From: Edaphobacter aggregans DSM 19364
Lineage (GTDB): Bacteria > Acidobacteriota > Terriglobia > Terriglobales > Acidobacteriaceae
Direction: 5' to 3'
Length of the DNA stretch: 64,000 nt
NCBI RefSeq assembly: GCF_000745965.1
Contig: NZ_JQKI01000035.1
Location: forward strand, 1 to 64,000
Below the pieces are notes generated by a model. That model searched no databases. It saw only the letters and a program-made list of their open reading frames with translations, and was not told the origin of the DNA. Shown here one piece after another: positions 1 through 9,869 of this stretch. Both the position numbers and the translations under genes were made by a program. The first letter of the stretch is position 1. Every line of letters begins with the position of its first letter.

Positions 1-1
1 T

Positions 2-337
2 CTCAACCTGATGCGCAACGCCATTGAAGCCTCGCCGCAAAGCGGGTCCATTCTGATTGCCGTCCTAAAGCAGTCCAGACAGAGTCTTCAGATCAGAATT
101 GAAAATGCGGGTCCTGCGATTCCGCTCCGTGTGGTGCATCATATCTTTGAGCCATTCTTTACCGCGAAAGAGGGTGGTACCGGTCTTGGCCTTGCGATCG
201 CCAGAAGCATTGTAGACAGGCACCATGGTGAACTGCATCTGGAGCGGAACGACACAGACCACATCGTCTTCACGATCAGGGTTCCTTCCATAGATAGAGA
301 AGATACGGTGCAAACGCACACAGTGAGGGAGCTTTAG
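2..337 (+). CDS. Sensor histidine kinase, C-terminal ATPase end (5' truncated by window)
   Basis: Only the last 111 residues are in the window; the frame is open to the first bases. The visible part is a HATPase_c domain: an N box (NLMRNAIEA), then a G1/G2 glycine region (GGTGLGLAIARSIVDRHHG). This is typical of NtrB/AtoS-type kinases, which autophosphorylate and pass phosphate to an NtrC-type regulator. The next gene starts 2 nt after the stop and is exactly such a regulator, so the two form a two-component pair. The sensor domain and the phosphorylated His lie outside the window, so the signal is unknown; metal or envelope stress is a guess from the efflux operon downstream. Confidence 0.9.
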   Translation, partial: LNLMRNAIEASPQSGSILIAVLKQSRQSLQIRIENAGPAIPLRVVHHIFEPFFTAKEGGTGLGLAIARSIVDRHHGELHLERNDTDHIVFTIRVPSIDREDTVQTHTVREL

Positions 338-338
338 C

Positions 339-1712
339 ATGGCCCGAGTTCTCATCGTTGAAGACGAATCCAATATGCGGAAGGTACTTTCCGCAAACCT
401 TCGGCAGGACAGGCACGTCCTGGTGGAAGCAGCAACAGTCAAAGAAGGGTTGCAGGCGGTCAATGGCAATGACTTCGAAGTCGTCCTGCTCGACCAGAAG
501 CTACCTGATGGCGAAGGCTCCGAGGTTCTCAAAGCAATCCAGCAGCCGGAACCATCTACAGCAGTAGTTTTGCTAACCGCCTACGGCACAGTTCAACTCG
601 CAGTCGACGCAATGCGTAACGGAGCGTTCGACTTCCTAACCAAGCCATTTTCTTCAGACAACCTGCGGGCAGTTGTTCAGCGCGCGGCAGAATGGGCCTC
701 GTTGCAGCGCGAAAACCATCTGCTACGCAATACCGTCGACAGGCTTGAAGGACAATCGGAGATCAGGGGCAGCAGCATACCTGTCGCAAAATTGCGCCAA
801 CTCATCTCACGGGTCGGACCGACAGAAGCAACGGTACTGATAACCGGAGAAACAGGAACAGGGAAAGAACTCGTAGCAAGAGCAATCCACAAAAACAGCA
901 CGCGAGCAAACACGCCGCTCATCAGCGTCAACTGCGCAGCATTTTCCGAAACACTGCTGGAGAGCGAACTCTTTGGGCATGAACGAGGCGCATTCACCGG
1001 AGCCGACAAGACACGCCACGGACTCTTTGAAGCGGCACACCAGGGAACGCTTTTCCTGGATGAAGCGGGAGAGATGTCCGCCGCGGCCCAGGCCAAGCTC
1101 CTGCGCGTTCTGGCGGAAGGAAAGATCACCCGCGTTGGCTCTACGGTTGCGCGGGATGTCGATGTCCGCGTGCTGACGGCAACGCACCGCGATCTGAGGA
1201 AAGAAGTGCAGGAAGGAAACTTCCGCCAAGACCTCTACTACCGGCTCGCCATTGTCCCTATCGCGGTCCCACCGCTGCGCGAGAGAATCACAGATATTCC
1301 TGAGATCGCAGAATACCTGCTGCACCAGATCACAAGCGACCTAAAAACGACAAAGCGTACGCTTCACCCGGATGCTCTGCAGCAACTCATGTCATACAGC
1401 TTTCCTGGCAATGTGCGAGAACTCCGCAACCTGCTGGAGCGGGCCTGCATTTTGACGAACGGCCCGGAGATACTCTGGTTTGATTTACCGGAGGTTCTAC
1501 AGAATGAGACAGACGCAGAATCCGGTCCTCCCGTGTTTAATGGAGCGTCGCTGCCGGAAGAATTTCACTTGCGCAGCACGCTCGCGTCCTGGGAGCGAAG
1601 GATCATTGAGCAGACGCTGACGAAGACCAATGGATCGAAGACGGAAGCGGCAAGGAGGCTTGGTCTTTCCAAGAGCGATCTCAGCTATAAACTCTCGAAA
1701 TATGGCTTGTAG
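339..1712 (+). CDS. NtrC-family sigma-54-dependent response regulator
   Basis: 457 aa, the normal length for the family. Residues 1-120 are a receiver domain with acidic pocket residues E8/D9 and the phosphoacceptor D52 (LLDQKLPDG). Residues about 140-375 are the AAA+ sigma-54 interaction domain with Walker A GETGTGKE (near 170) and the sigma-54 contact loop GAFTGA (near 218). The C-terminus (about 415-457) is a Fis-type HTH (TEAARRLGLSKSDLSYKL). The full GAFTGA motif says it can work as a true activator. It is cotranscribed with the kinase upstream and lies 144 bp before an efflux operon that carries a sigma-54-like promoter, so that operon is its likely target (inference). Confidence 0.95.
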   Translation: MARVLIVEDESNMRKVLSANLRQDRHVLVEAATVKEGLQAVNGNDFEVVLLDQKLPDGEGSEVLKAIQQPEPSTAVVLLTAYGTVQLAVDAMRNGAFDFLTKPFSSDNLRAVVQRAAEWASLQRENHLLRNTVDRLEGQSEIRGSSIPVAKLRQLISRVGPTEATVLITGETGTGKELVARAIHKNSTRANTPLISVNCAAFSETLLESELFGHERGAFTGADKTRHGLFEAAHQGTLFLDEAGEMSAAAQAKLLRVLAEGKITRVGSTVARDVDVRVLTATHRDLRKEVQEGNFRQDLYYRLAIVPIAVPPLRERITDIPEIAEYLLHQITSDLKTTKRTLHPDALQQLMSYSFPGNVRELRNLLERACILTNGPEILWFDLPEVLQNETDAESGPPVFNGASLPEEFHLRSTLASWERRIIEQTLTKTNGSKTEAARRLGLSKSDLSYKLSKYGL

Positions 1713-1807
1713 CAGGACTTCACGTTGTTCAAAACTTTGGACGCGGGTTTGAATGTTTGTCCACATTGGAAACCGTGCGGTCGTAATCACCCGTTATTGC
1801 AATAGCC

Positions 1808-1823
1808 TGGTACATGATTTGTT
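1808..1823 (+). promoter_or_regulatory. Candidate sigma-54 promoter of the efflux operon
   Basis: TGGTACATGATTTGTT matches the sigma-54 -24/-12 pattern (TGG, ten bases, then TTG followed by T in place of the usual C). It ends 33 nt before the ATG of the first efflux gene and lies just downstream of an NtrC-type activator gene. The -12 GC doublet is GT, so the match is imperfect. Confidence 0.45.
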
Positions 1824-1856
1824 TGGCCTTTCAGTTGCCTTATCCACGTCAGGCAT

Positions 1857-3110
1857 ATGAAGCAAACAATATCCAGATGGCTAGTTTCTCTGACTGTAGT
1901 GATTGCCGTTTTGGTTCTCTTCTCGCCCTGCGGCTTCGCGGAGGATCCATCAGCGCAGGCGCTCTCTCTTAGCGACGCGATTACGTCGGCCATGAGCAAG
2001 CGGGCAGAGCTGCAGGCGGCGGCGCAGGTTGAGGCATCAAGTGCCCAGCTGCGCCGCCAGGCGGGATTTATTCCCAACCCCAGGCTTTTTTATCAGTCGG
2101 AAAATCTGCGGCCTGACATGAACTTCACCCAGAACGTCGATACGTACGCCTACGCGACCGAAGCGCTTGAGGTGTCTGGAAGACGGGGAGCGCGCATTGC
2201 CACGGCCAACAGCGCCGTTTACCGGTCTCAGCTCACGCTCGAGCAACGGAAGAGGTCAATAGAACTTCGCGTAGCTCAAACTTCCTGGGATGCCCTGCGC
2301 CTTCAGTATCTGCAACTTCTGGCGGAGCAGAGTGTCGGGTACTATCGCGAGATTCTTGACTATAACGAGAAGCGCTTCAACGAGGGAAAGATTGCCGCAG
2401 TCGATCTTCTGCGCGTGCGACTGGAAGAGGCTCGCGCCGAAGCGAATACTGAATCCAGCAGATTGGCAGAATCCGAGGCAAAGCAGCAACTTGCCCGTGA
2501 GATGGGATTGGCCCAAGCAGGGAACTGGCGGTTGAGCGAACCCTTTGAATTACTCAACGAGCCAAAGAATCCTGATTCTGCGGACAGTCCACAGAACGAG
2601 CGTATCGAAGTTAAGCTGGCTCAGCAGGCAATCGATACCGCCCGCGCGAATCTTATGACGCAGAAGGCTCAAGGGCGACCTGACATTGATGCACTCGTCG
2701 GATACAAACGCACGGCTGGCTTGAATACGATGGTTGCCGGCTTTCAGATGAACCTGCCCGTCTTTGACCGCAATCAGGGAGCGGTAGCCGCAGCGCGATT
2801 CGATATCGAAGCCAACAGGTCCACGCTCGCTGCTGTCCAACAGCAGAGTGCGAGCGATCTGACGTTGGCCCGCATGTCCTATGGGATGTGGAAGCGTCAG
2901 GTTACGGATCGTTATCGACCTCTTCTCGACCAGGCAGTTGATATTGCAAATATCTCGCGTGCGGCATATCGCGAAGGCGGCACCGATCTACTCCGGCTGC
3001 TGGATGCGGAGCAGTTGCGTGTGGACACCCAGAGCGCATGGGTGGAGGCGCTGGGCAATTACCACCAGAGCGTTGTTTCACTGGAATACGCAGAAGGACT
3101 AGAGCCATGA
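1857..3110 (+). CDS. CzcC-like TolC-family outer-membrane efflux protein
   Basis: 417 aa with an N-terminal signal peptide (hydrophobic run ending near GFAEDPSA, about residue 31). The rest is rich in Ala/Gln/Glu helices, as in the two outer-membrane-efflux repeats of TolC/CzcC proteins that form the periplasmic tunnel and outer-membrane barrel. It is the first gene of a three-gene operon: its stop overlaps the next start by 4 nt (ATGA). Together the genes would form a tripartite RND pump of the heavy-metal type. Substrate is not readable from this subunit; cobalt/zinc/cadmium or copper/silver are the family norm. Confidence 0.88.
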   Translation: MKQTISRWLVSLTVVIAVLVLFSPCGFAEDPSAQALSLSDAITSAMSKRAELQAAAQVEASSAQLRRQAGFIPNPRLFYQSENLRPDMNFTQNVDTYAYATEALEVSGRRGARIATANSAVYRSQLTLEQRKRSIELRVAQTSWDALRLQYLQLLAEQSVGYYREILDYNEKRFNEGKIAAVDLLRVRLEEARAEANTESSRLAESEAKQQLAREMGLAQAGNWRLSEPFELLNEPKNPDSADSPQNERIEVKLAQQAIDTARANLMTQKAQGRPDIDALVGYKRTAGLNTMVAGFQMNLPVFDRNQGAVAAARFDIEANRSTLAAVQQQSASDLTLARMSYGMWKRQVTDRYRPLLDQAVDIANISRAAYREGGTDLLRLLDAEQLRVDTQSAWVEALGNYHQSVVSLEYAEGLEP

Positions 3111-4417
3111 ATATAGAAACTGATTTGGAACTGCAACGGCGAGAATCTATGAGATTGTGCGCGGAACAACAGAAATGGAAATGGTATGTCATAGCGATGC
3201 TGGTGCTTTCGGTCCTTGCAGCGATCGCAGGCTTCGCGAGCGGTTGCCACAGTGCGGCAGCAAGTGAGTCCAATGCTCGAGCCAATGCCTCGAGTCAGAT
3301 TGCAGCATCGAAGAGCGCAAGCGACGGAGCGGAGATAGTGCTTCCCGTCGCCGAACAACGGGGAGCTATCGCCACCACAACGCTCGCTGTCCAGCAGGAG
3401 TCGGACCTGCTTCAGTCTCCGGGGAAAATTGTGTTACCCGACAACGAGAGCTGGCATGTTGGTGTGCTCACGACCGGGCGCATCGAGCGTGTCTACGCCA
3501 ATCTGGGAGATTACGTACATAAAGGCGCGGTGCTGGCGCGCATGCACAGCCACGCCATACACGAAGCTCAGGCCGCATATGCGATGGCTGTTGCCGAGAA
3601 AAGCCGCCTGCAGTCCGCTGAGTCTCTGGCGCAAGTGAACTTCGACCGCATGCAGCGTCTTTATGCTCTCCGCGCCGCTTCGGTCGAACAAACAGAGCAG
3701 GCGCGGCAGGAACTGGTCAATGCGAAAACAGCCCTTGAGAATGGCCAGACCGATGTCGTCCGCAGCAGAACACATCTGGAGGAAAACCTCGGTATTTTCG
3801 CCGACCTGCCGGCAAACGCAAATGACGAAACTGCGGAACTGATCCCGATTGTCGCACCGGCGAGCGGATACGTTCTGCAGAAGAATGCGACTCCCGGTAC
3901 GACCGTGGCGCCAGTCACCGACATCTTCGTTCTCGGAGACCCGAAGCACTTGTGGATGCTCGCCTCCGTAGGTCAGGAACAACTCAGTCAGTTGAAGGTT
4001 GGCCAGAGCGCATGGGTGACGCTTCCAGGGGGCACGGGGCAACGATTCGCTGGACGGATTAGCAATCTCGGTCAGGAGTTCGACCCAACAACGCGCCGTC
4101 TTCAGGTTCGTATCGACATAGAACACAGCGGGGGAATTCTGCGCCCCGAGATGCTGGCAACAGCAGAGATCGCTGTCGGTGAAACACGTCCGCTTATCCT
4201 GATTACGCCAGAGGCCGTGCAGCAGGTGAACGGCCAAGACGTTGTCTTTGTTCGCCAGGCAGCCGACCGCTTCACGCCGCGCCCCGTGCGGGTTGGCAGT
4301 TCCGTGAATGGCAAAGTCGCCCTCGCTGAGGGCGTGCGCCCAGGTGAAGAGGTGGTGACCCAGGGCAGCTTTCTACTGAAATCTCAACTCCTCAAAGCTT
4401 CCATGCAGGGGGACTGA
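3107..4417 (+). CDS. CzcB-like RND efflux membrane-fusion (adaptor) protein
   Basis: 436 aa from the ATG that overlaps the previous stop by 4 nt; a GTG-type start further upstream would lie inside the previous gene and is not needed. Residues about 24-45 are one membrane segment ending in a Cys (GFASGC), so the protein may be a lipoprotein or inner-membrane anchored. Then come a barrel-sandwich (lipoyl-like) half, a coiled-coil hairpin (Ala/Gln/Glu rich, about 150-220), the second lipoyl half and a beta-barrel. This is the HlyD/CzcB layout that links the inner-membrane pump to the outer-membrane channel. It sits between czcC- and czcA-like genes in one operon. Confidence 0.9.
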   Translation: MNIETDLELQRRESMRLCAEQQKWKWYVIAMLVLSVLAAIAGFASGCHSAAASESNARANASSQIAASKSASDGAEIVLPVAEQRGAIATTTLAVQQESDLLQSPGKIVLPDNESWHVGVLTTGRIERVYANLGDYVHKGAVLARMHSHAIHEAQAAYAMAVAEKSRLQSAESLAQVNFDRMQRLYALRAASVEQTEQARQELVNAKTALENGQTDVVRSRTHLEENLGIFADLPANANDETAELIPIVAPASGYVLQKNATPGTTVAPVTDIFVLGDPKHLWMLASVGQEQLSQLKVGQSAWVTLPGGTGQRFAGRISNLGQEFDPTTRRLQVRIDIEHSGGILRPEMLATAEIAVGETRPLILITPEAVQQVNGQDVVFVRQAADRFTPRPVRVGSSVNGKVALAEGVRPGEEVVTQGSFLLKSQLLKASMQGD

Positions 4418-4423
4418 TCCGAC

Positions 4424-7400
4424 ATGTTCGCAAGAATTCTTACTTTCTCGCTTGCACATCGCTGGACCGTACTGCTTGGCGTTCTTGTGCTGACTGCGGC
4501 AGGCTGCTGGGTTATTTACACCATTCCTGTCGATGCCTTCCCTGACCTGACCAACAATCAGGTCGTTATCGTGACCGAAGCGCCGTCGATGCCTCCCACG
4601 GAAGTCGAGCAGCTTGTCACCTATCCTGTTGAGCGCACGTTGATGGGAATGCCGAAGCAACAGGAGGTGCGCTCCCTCTCCAAGCTGGGGCTATCGATGG
4701 TGACCGTGGTCTTCGACGACACTGTTCCTACCTATTTCGCGCGCCAGCTGGTCAACGAGCGTCTGCAACAGGTGGCAACTTCGCTTCCCGCGGGGATACA
4801 GCCAGTCCTCAGTCCGCCATCGACCGCCTTTGGGGAACTCTATCAATACACGCTTACAGGAAACGGACTCTCACCCATGGAACTGAAGGATGTGCAGGAG
4901 TGGGAGATCAAGCCGCAGCTACGAACGATCCCCGGTGTCAGTGATATAAATACCTGGGGCGGCGAGACAAAGCAATATCAGATCAAGGTAGATCCAGCCC
5001 TTCTACAACAGTATGGACTCACGCTCAAGGACATGGCCACGCGAGTCGCCGAGAACAACACCAACTTCGGTGGCGGATACATCGAGCACGCGTATGAACA
5101 GTACACCTTGCGCGGCCTTGGCAGGACCACCAGCGTCGGCGATATTGGCAACATTGTTCTGCTTGCCAACCAGGGCACGCCGGTCATGCTGCAGGATGTC
5201 GCGCAAGTGACGATTGGACCAGCGCCCCGCCAGGGCGCAGTCCTACGAAATGGCGAGGCCATCTCGGGCATGGTCATCATGCTGAAAGGCGAGAACGGCA
5301 AAAATGTCATCGAACTGGTGAAGCAAAAGATCGCCAGCCTCCATTTGCCGGCGGGCGTCACGCTCAAGCCCTTCTACGATCAATCGACTGTCATTGACGG
5401 AACCATTCACACGGTCGAGCATAATCTTTTTGAAGGCTTCATCCTGGTCACAGTCGTATTGCTGCTCTTTCTCGGCAGCTTCCGCGCCGCACTGGTGACG
5501 GCATCGATCATTCCACTCTCTCTGCTCTTCAGCTTCCTGGGGATGAAATTCTTCGGCATCACCGCTAACCTGATGAGCTTAGGCGCTATCGACTTCGGCA
5601 TGATCGTCGATGGCGCGGTCGTGATGATCGAAAACTCAGTGCATCGAATGCAGGAACATGGAGAAGAGGAGTTTCCGACGACTTCGATTGCCACTGCGGG
5701 CCTTGAGGTCGCTCGGCCAATGGCATTTGGCGTCGGCATTATCATCGCCGTCTATCTTCCTATCCTCTTTCTGGAGGGGCTGGAGGGACGCATGTTCCGC
5801 CCCATGGCCATCACGGTCTGCACGGCGCTGCTCGGCTCCTTGCTGCTAGCCCTCACCGTCATTCCCGTGTTCAGCTCCTTCGTATTTCGCAAGGGACTTC
5901 GCCGGAAGAAAAAGGAGACGAACCAGCACTGGATGGAGCCGTTGAGCCACCGTTACATCGCAGGCCTGTCCTGGGTGATTAGCCACCGCATCGCCATCAT
6001 CGCCGCAATGGCCGTCGTCATGATCGCCTCGCTGGCTTCACTGGCATTTATCGGCACCGAGTTCATGCCGCGTCTCGACGAAGGCTCCATCTTGGTTGAG
6101 ACACGCAAGCTCCCGGGTGTCTCGCTCACTGACTCCATAGAGATCTCGAAGCGGGTCGAGAAGACACTTCGCGCCTTTCCAGAAATTGAGGATGTTACGA
6201 CCAAGATCGGCCGCCCCGACTTTGCCACCGAGGCCATGGGCATTAACGAAGGCGACGTCTATGTTGCCCTCGCCCCAACTCACGAGTGGAAAAGGTTCCA
6301 CTCCAAAGAAGAACTCATCGATGCCATGGACAAAGCGCTCACGCAGATTCCCGGCATTAGCTACGACTTTACCCAGCCAATGGCCATGAGGCTCGACGAG
6401 ACCGTGTCCGGCGTGAAAGCCGATCTGGCCGTCAAGGTATTCGGAAACGACTTCCAACAGCTCGACTCGCTCGCGCAACAGGTGCTCCGCCAGGTAAATG
6501 CCGTACGCGGCGCTGCCGACGCGCAGATGGAAATCAACTCCGGCGTTGCGGAGCTGACCGTGAAGATTCGAAGGGACGCGCTGGCGCGCTATGGATTGAA
6601 TGTCCTCGATGTGCAACAGGCAGTGGAAGCGGGCGCTTCGGGAGCGGTGGTCTCGCAGGTGATCGACGGCCAACGCCGTTACACTATAGCGCTACGCCTG
6701 CCCGATCGGTATCGCTCCGACTTCGCATCGATGCGTGAAATCCCATTGCATGCTCCAGGCGGAGAGATGGTGACGCTGAGTCAGGTCGCGGACGTCGATG
6801 TGACGCGCGCAGCCGAGAAGATCAATCGCGAACAGGGACAGCGGCGCATTGTCGTCATGTCGAATGTGAGAGGCCGCGACCTTGGCAGTTTTGTTGCGGA
6901 AGTCCAGCAGAAGGTGAATAACAATGTGAAGCTGCCTGCCGGTTACACCATCACTTATGGCGGTCAATTTGAGAACCAGCAGCGCGCAACGCGGCGACTC
7001 CTGTTGGTGGTCCCGCTGGCGCTCGCGATCGTATGCGGCCTGCTTTATATGACATTCCATTCCATCAAGCAGGCCATGCTGATTCTGGTCAACGTGCCAT
7101 TCGCACTGGTAGGCGGCATTGCCGCTCTATGGATATTCCACCTCAATCTGAATCTCTCCGCTTCGGTAGGCTTCATCGCCCTGCTGGGGGTCGCAGTACT
7201 TAATGGTGTAGTGCTCGTTAGTTCCATCAACCAATTGAGAGACGAAGGCGCCTCGCTACACCATGCAGTCCTGCAAGGAGCAGGCCGCCGTTTGAGACCG
7301 GTACTGATGACAGCCCTTGTCGCCAGTCTCGGATTCGTTCCCATGGCTATTTCCACTTCAACTGGAGCCGAAGTCCAGCGGCCCTTGGCGACAGTCGTGA

Positions 7401-7522
7401 TCGGCGGACTGATCAGTTCAACTTTGCTGACTCTATTTTTGCTGCCCACATTCTACGATTGGTTCGATAGATCCCCTAAATCTCAAGACGCAGCACACAA
7501 TAGGGATCTGACAGCTGTCTGA
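4424..7522 (+). CDS. CzcA-like heavy-metal RND efflux transporter
   Basis: 1032 aa, full length for the family. Twelve membrane segments are expected: one at the N-terminus, two clusters of about five or six around residues 335-500 and 865-1020. The porter loop begins with EAPSMPPTEVEQLVTYPVE, typical of CzcA/CusA. In TM4 the sequence DFGMIVDGAVVMIEN (about residues 389-403) carries the acidic residues and DFG signature of the heavy-metal (HME) branch of RND pumps, which distinguishes it from drug pumps. It is a proton-driven inner-membrane exporter working with the two preceding subunits. The gene starts 6 nt after them. Metal specificity cannot be fixed from sequence reading. Confidence 0.93.
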   Translation: MFARILTFSLAHRWTVLLGVLVLTAAGCWVIYTIPVDAFPDLTNNQVVIVTEAPSMPPTEVEQLVTYPVERTLMGMPKQQEVRSLSKLGLSMVTVVFDDTVPTYFARQLVNERLQQVATSLPAGIQPVLSPPSTAFGELYQYTLTGNGLSPMELKDVQEWEIKPQLRTIPGVSDINTWGGETKQYQIKVDPALLQQYGLTLKDMATRVAENNTNFGGGYIEHAYEQYTLRGLGRTTSVGDIGNIVLLANQGTPVMLQDVAQVTIGPAPRQGAVLRNGEAISGMVIMLKGENGKNVIELVKQKIASLHLPAGVTLKPFYDQSTVIDGTIHTVEHNLFEGFILVTVVLLLFLGSFRAALVTASIIPLSLLFSFLGMKFFGITANLMSLGAIDFGMIVDGAVVMIENSVHRMQEHGEEEFPTTSIATAGLEVARPMAFGVGIIIAVYLPILFLEGLEGRMFRPMAITVCTALLGSLLLALTVIPVFSSFVFRKGLRRKKKETNQHWMEPLSHRYIAGLSWVISHRIAIIAAMAVVMIASLASLAFIGTEFMPRLDEGSILVETRKLPGVSLTDSIEISKRVEKTLRAFPEIEDVTTKIGRPDFATEAMGINEGDVYVALAPTHEWKRFHSKEELIDAMDKALTQIPGISYDFTQPMAMRLDETVSGVKADLAVKVFGNDFQQLDSLAQQVLRQVNAVRGAADAQMEINSGVAELTVKIRRDALARYGLNVLDVQQAVEAGASGAVVSQVIDGQRRYTIALRLPDRYRSDFASMREIPLHAPGGEMVTLSQVADVDVTRAAEKINREQGQRRIVVMSNVRGRDLGSFVAEVQQKVNNNVKLPAGYTITYGGQFENQQRATRRLLLVVPLALAIVCGLLYMTFHSIKQAMLILVNVPFALVGGIAALWIFHLNLNLSASVGFIALLGVAVLNGVVLVSSINQLRDEGASLHHAVLQGAGRRLRPVLMTALVASLGFVPMAISTSTGAEVQRPLATVVIGGLISSTLLTLFLLPTFYDWFDRSPKSQDAAHNRDLTAV

Positions 7523-7575
7523 TCCGAAGCTCAAAAAAAGGTCACTGCGTGAGTCCTTGAACCTCACATCAAAGG

Positions 7576-7725
7576 TCACGCTTGAACAAGTTTGACGGCC
7601 TCGGCTTCTATTTTCCGTTGATCCTGCACAGACAGCTTCTTCCATGACTCCCAGTCAAATCGAAACATTTGATGAAGAACGCTGGAACCTTCAAGGGTAA
7701 TCGGAACGCTTGGCAACTCAGGCAC
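7576..7725 (-). pseudogene. Truncated hemQ (chlorite dismutase family) N-terminal relic
   Basis: A 49-codon reading frame on the minus strand, with a good ribosome site (GGAGGG) before a GTG start at 7725. The peptide (VPELPSVPITLEGSSVLHQ, then MFRFDWESWKKL) resembles the N-terminus of HemQ/chlorite-dismutase-family proteins, where TLEG..VLHQMFR.RW is common. HemQ is about 230 aa and carries its heme-binding His in the second half, so this copy must be dead. It lies beside catalase and ferrochelatase; HemQ acts right after the ferrochelatase in the coproporphyrin-dependent heme pathway, which supports the reading. The family call rests on memory of the motif, not a search. Confidence 0.55.
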
Positions 7726-7784
7726 GGTATTTCCCTCCAATCAATCCCAACCATCAGTCTAAGCGCCGTCCTCAACCTTCCATC

Positions 7785-7898
7785 GTCGAGGCGCATTGGT
7801 TACGCGCGTCTCAAGAGCAGCGCCAGGCTCAGGACGTTGCTGCTTTTACAAAGTGGTTGCGAACCGTAGCGGAATCGATCGCAATGCCGGATGCATAG
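7785..7898 (+). pseudogene. LysR-family regulator, 3' end relic
   Basis: The last 37 codons of a lysR gene whose intact counterpart ends at 10766. The final residues are nearly the same in both (FTKWLRTVAES then AMPDA here, AKPDA in the intact copy). One base is missing near 7830 relative to the intact copy, so the reading frame breaks. No 5' part of the gene remains, so it cannot make a regulator. Confidence 0.75.
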
Positions 7899-8040
7899 AA
7901 TCTCGCACGAGCCGCGTCAATGTTGCGCTCTCGCAGCTATTCGGAAAATGCAATATCAACTATAGCTCAGCCAATCTACCTCCACGCTTGCTGGTGCGAT
8001 ACGCTCAAGTTGTTTCGATGAGCAACCTGCGCACAGCAGA
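7785..8040 (+). repeat. Direct repeat copy 1 (lysR tail plus 3' flank) upstream of katA
   Basis: About 255 bp strongly alike (roughly 80% or more by eye) to 10654-10909. The repeat begins inside the end of a LysR gene (GTCGAGGCGCATTGGTTACG) and runs about 140 bp past its stop. The two copies flank katA and the body of the intact lysR gene. The offset between copies is 2869 bp. Confidence 0.85.
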
Positions 8041-8175
8041 CGCAAAAAGGGAAGAGAACGCCGCTCGCATCAAGAATTCGATCTCTATGGGCAACCGTTC
8101 CGGGGACTCCCGCTGCGGCTTGAAGTGAGGGAGCGGCCTGGAAACCAACAACCAACTATGAAAGAGAGGAGAATC

Positions 8176-9651
8176 ATGAAGAAACTGACAACAGCGTTCG
8201 GCGCTCCAGTTAATGACAATCAGAATATTAAGACCGCTGGCAAACGCGGGCCGGCCTTACTCGAGGACGTATGGCTGATCGAAAAGATGGCCCACTTTGA
8301 CCGCGAGGTGATTCCAGAGCGGCGTATGCATGCCAAGGGCGCAGGCGCTTTTGGAACCTTCACCGTAACGCACGACATCACCCAGTACACCAAGGCGAAG
8401 ATCTTCTCCGAGGTGGGCAAGGTGACTCCGATGTTTGCTCGCTTCTCGACGGTTGCCGGTGAGCGTGGTGCGGCCGATGCCGAGCGCGACATCCGCGGCT
8501 TCGCGCTGAAGTTCTATACCGAGGAAGGTAACTGGGACCTGGTTGGAAACAACACCCCTGTCTTCTTCCTTCGTGATCCTCTCAAGTTCCCCGATCTCAA
8601 CCACGCCATCAAGCGCGATCCGCGAACCGGCATGCGCAGCGCAGATAGCAACTGGGACTTCTGGACGAACCTTCCCGAGGCTCTGCACCAGGTCACTGTT
8701 GTCATGAGCGATCGTGGAATCCCGCGCTCCTTCCGTCATATGCACGGCTTTGGCAGCCACACGTACAGCTTCATCAGCTCGGAGAACAAGCGTTTCTGGG
8801 TGAAGTTCACCTTCAAGACCCAGCAGGGCATTCAGAACCTCACAGATCAGGAGGCGGAAGCCCTTGTGGGTAAGGATCGTGAGACCCACCAGCGCGATCT
8901 GTACGAGGCCATCGAGAGGGGCGACTTCCCCCGCTGGAAGCTGTATGTGCAGATCATGAACGAGGAGGATGCGAACACCTACCACATCCACCCGTTCGAT
9001 CTCACGAAGGTGTGGCCTCACGCGGACTATCCTCTGATCGAAGTCGGCGTCATGGAGTTGAACAGGAATCCCGAGAACTTCTTCGCGGATGTCGAGCAAG
9101 CCGCCTTTGCTCCGACGAACATCGTCCCGGGAATCGGCTTCTCGCCGGATCGGATGCTTCAAGGACGTCTGTTCTCGTACGGCGACACGCAGCGCTACCG
9201 CCTCGGTGTCAATCATTATCAGATTCCGGTGAACGCTCCAAAGTGCCCGTTCCATGCTTATCATCGTGACGGCGCGATGCGCGTTGACGGAAACTATGGC
9301 GGCACGACCAGCTACGAGCCGAACCGTCATGGCGAGTGGCAAGAGCAGCCCGATTACTCGGAGCCGCCATTGGCAATCAACGGAGATGCTCAGAAGTTTG
9401 ATTTCCGTGAGGACGATCACGACTACTACTCACAGCCTGGCAATCTCTTCCGGATGTTCAGCGCGGAGGAAAAGCAGCGTCTGTTTGAGAACACGGCTCG
9501 GGCCCTCGGTCCGGCCTCCAAAGTAGTCCGGGATCGCCATGTTGCGAACTGCGCCAAGGCGGACCCAGCTTACGGGAAAGGTGTTGCAAAGGCTCTTGAA
9601 GCTTTCCTCGCAGGCACAATTAGCGCAGAATCAATACCCGTAACCGTATAA
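8176..9651 (+). CDS. katA: Monofunctional heme catalase
   Basis: 491 aa from the ATG at 8176, chosen because AGAGGAG lies just before it and the sequence from there ([17 protein letters not shown]) matches small-subunit catalases; an in-frame ATG at 8125 is less likely. The active-site His region [20 protein letters not shown] is complete, as is the proximal heme ligand region [14 protein letters not shown] with its Tyr. Length and lack of a C-terminal flavodoxin-like domain place it in the small-subunit group. It breaks down H2O2 to water and oxygen in the cytoplasm. A LysR (OxyR-like) gene and a ferrochelatase follow, which suggests peroxide control and a linked heme supply. Confidence 0.97.
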   Translation: MKKLTTAFGAPVNDNQNIKTAGKRGPALLEDVWLIEKMAHFDREVIPERRMHAKGAGAFGTFTVTHDITQYTKAKIFSEVGKVTPMFARFSTVAGERGAADAERDIRGFALKFYTEEGNWDLVGNNTPVFFLRDPLKFPDLNHAIKRDPRTGMRSADSNWDFWTNLPEALHQVTVVMSDRGIPRSFRHMHGFGSHTYSFISSENKRFWVKFTFKTQQGIQNLTDQEAEALVGKDRETHQRDLYEAIERGDFPRWKLYVQIMNEEDANTYHIHPFDLTKVWPHADYPLIEVGVMELNRNPENFFADVEQAAFAPTNIVPGIGFSPDRMLQGRLFSYGDTQRYRLGVNHYQIPVNAPKCPFHAYHRDGAMRVDGNYGGTTSYEPNRHGEWQEQPDYSEPPLAINGDAQKFDFREDDHDYYSQPGNLFRMFSAEEKQRLFENTARALGPASKVVRDRHVANCAKADPAYGKGVAKALEAFLAGTISAESIPVTV

Positions 9652-9662
9652 GTGACTCACCT

Positions 9663-9699
9663 GGCTCCGTAACAAGCACTCTGTTGCGGAGCCGTTTTT
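9663..9699 (+). terminator. Rho-independent terminator after katA
   Basis: 12-bp stem GGCTCCGTAACA / TGTTGCGGAGCC (one T-G pair), loop AGCACTC, then GTTTTT. It begins 11 nt after the katA stop. Confidence 0.9.
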
Positions 9700-9869
9700 C
9701 CATTGGCTTCCCCTGAGGGGAGAGGAGAGGACAGTTGTCGAAGAATGATTTTGGATCCGATCCACGAGGCAGGGAATCTATAGCTCGGCCGGAACTGTAA
9801 GCCTCCTCTCCAGAGTCTCGTAGCTTTTCAATCGCTACTACGCCAGTTCCAAAGACGGCTATCATAGAG

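Noticed and set aside
3434..4237. 267-codon minus-strand frame within the CzcB-like gene
   Set aside because: Antisense shadow without family features; the plus-strand gene explains the region.
8257..9420. 387-codon open frame on the minus strand within katA
   Set aside because: Shadow of the catalase gene; high-GC third-position bias opens the antisense frame. No domain and no ribosome site.
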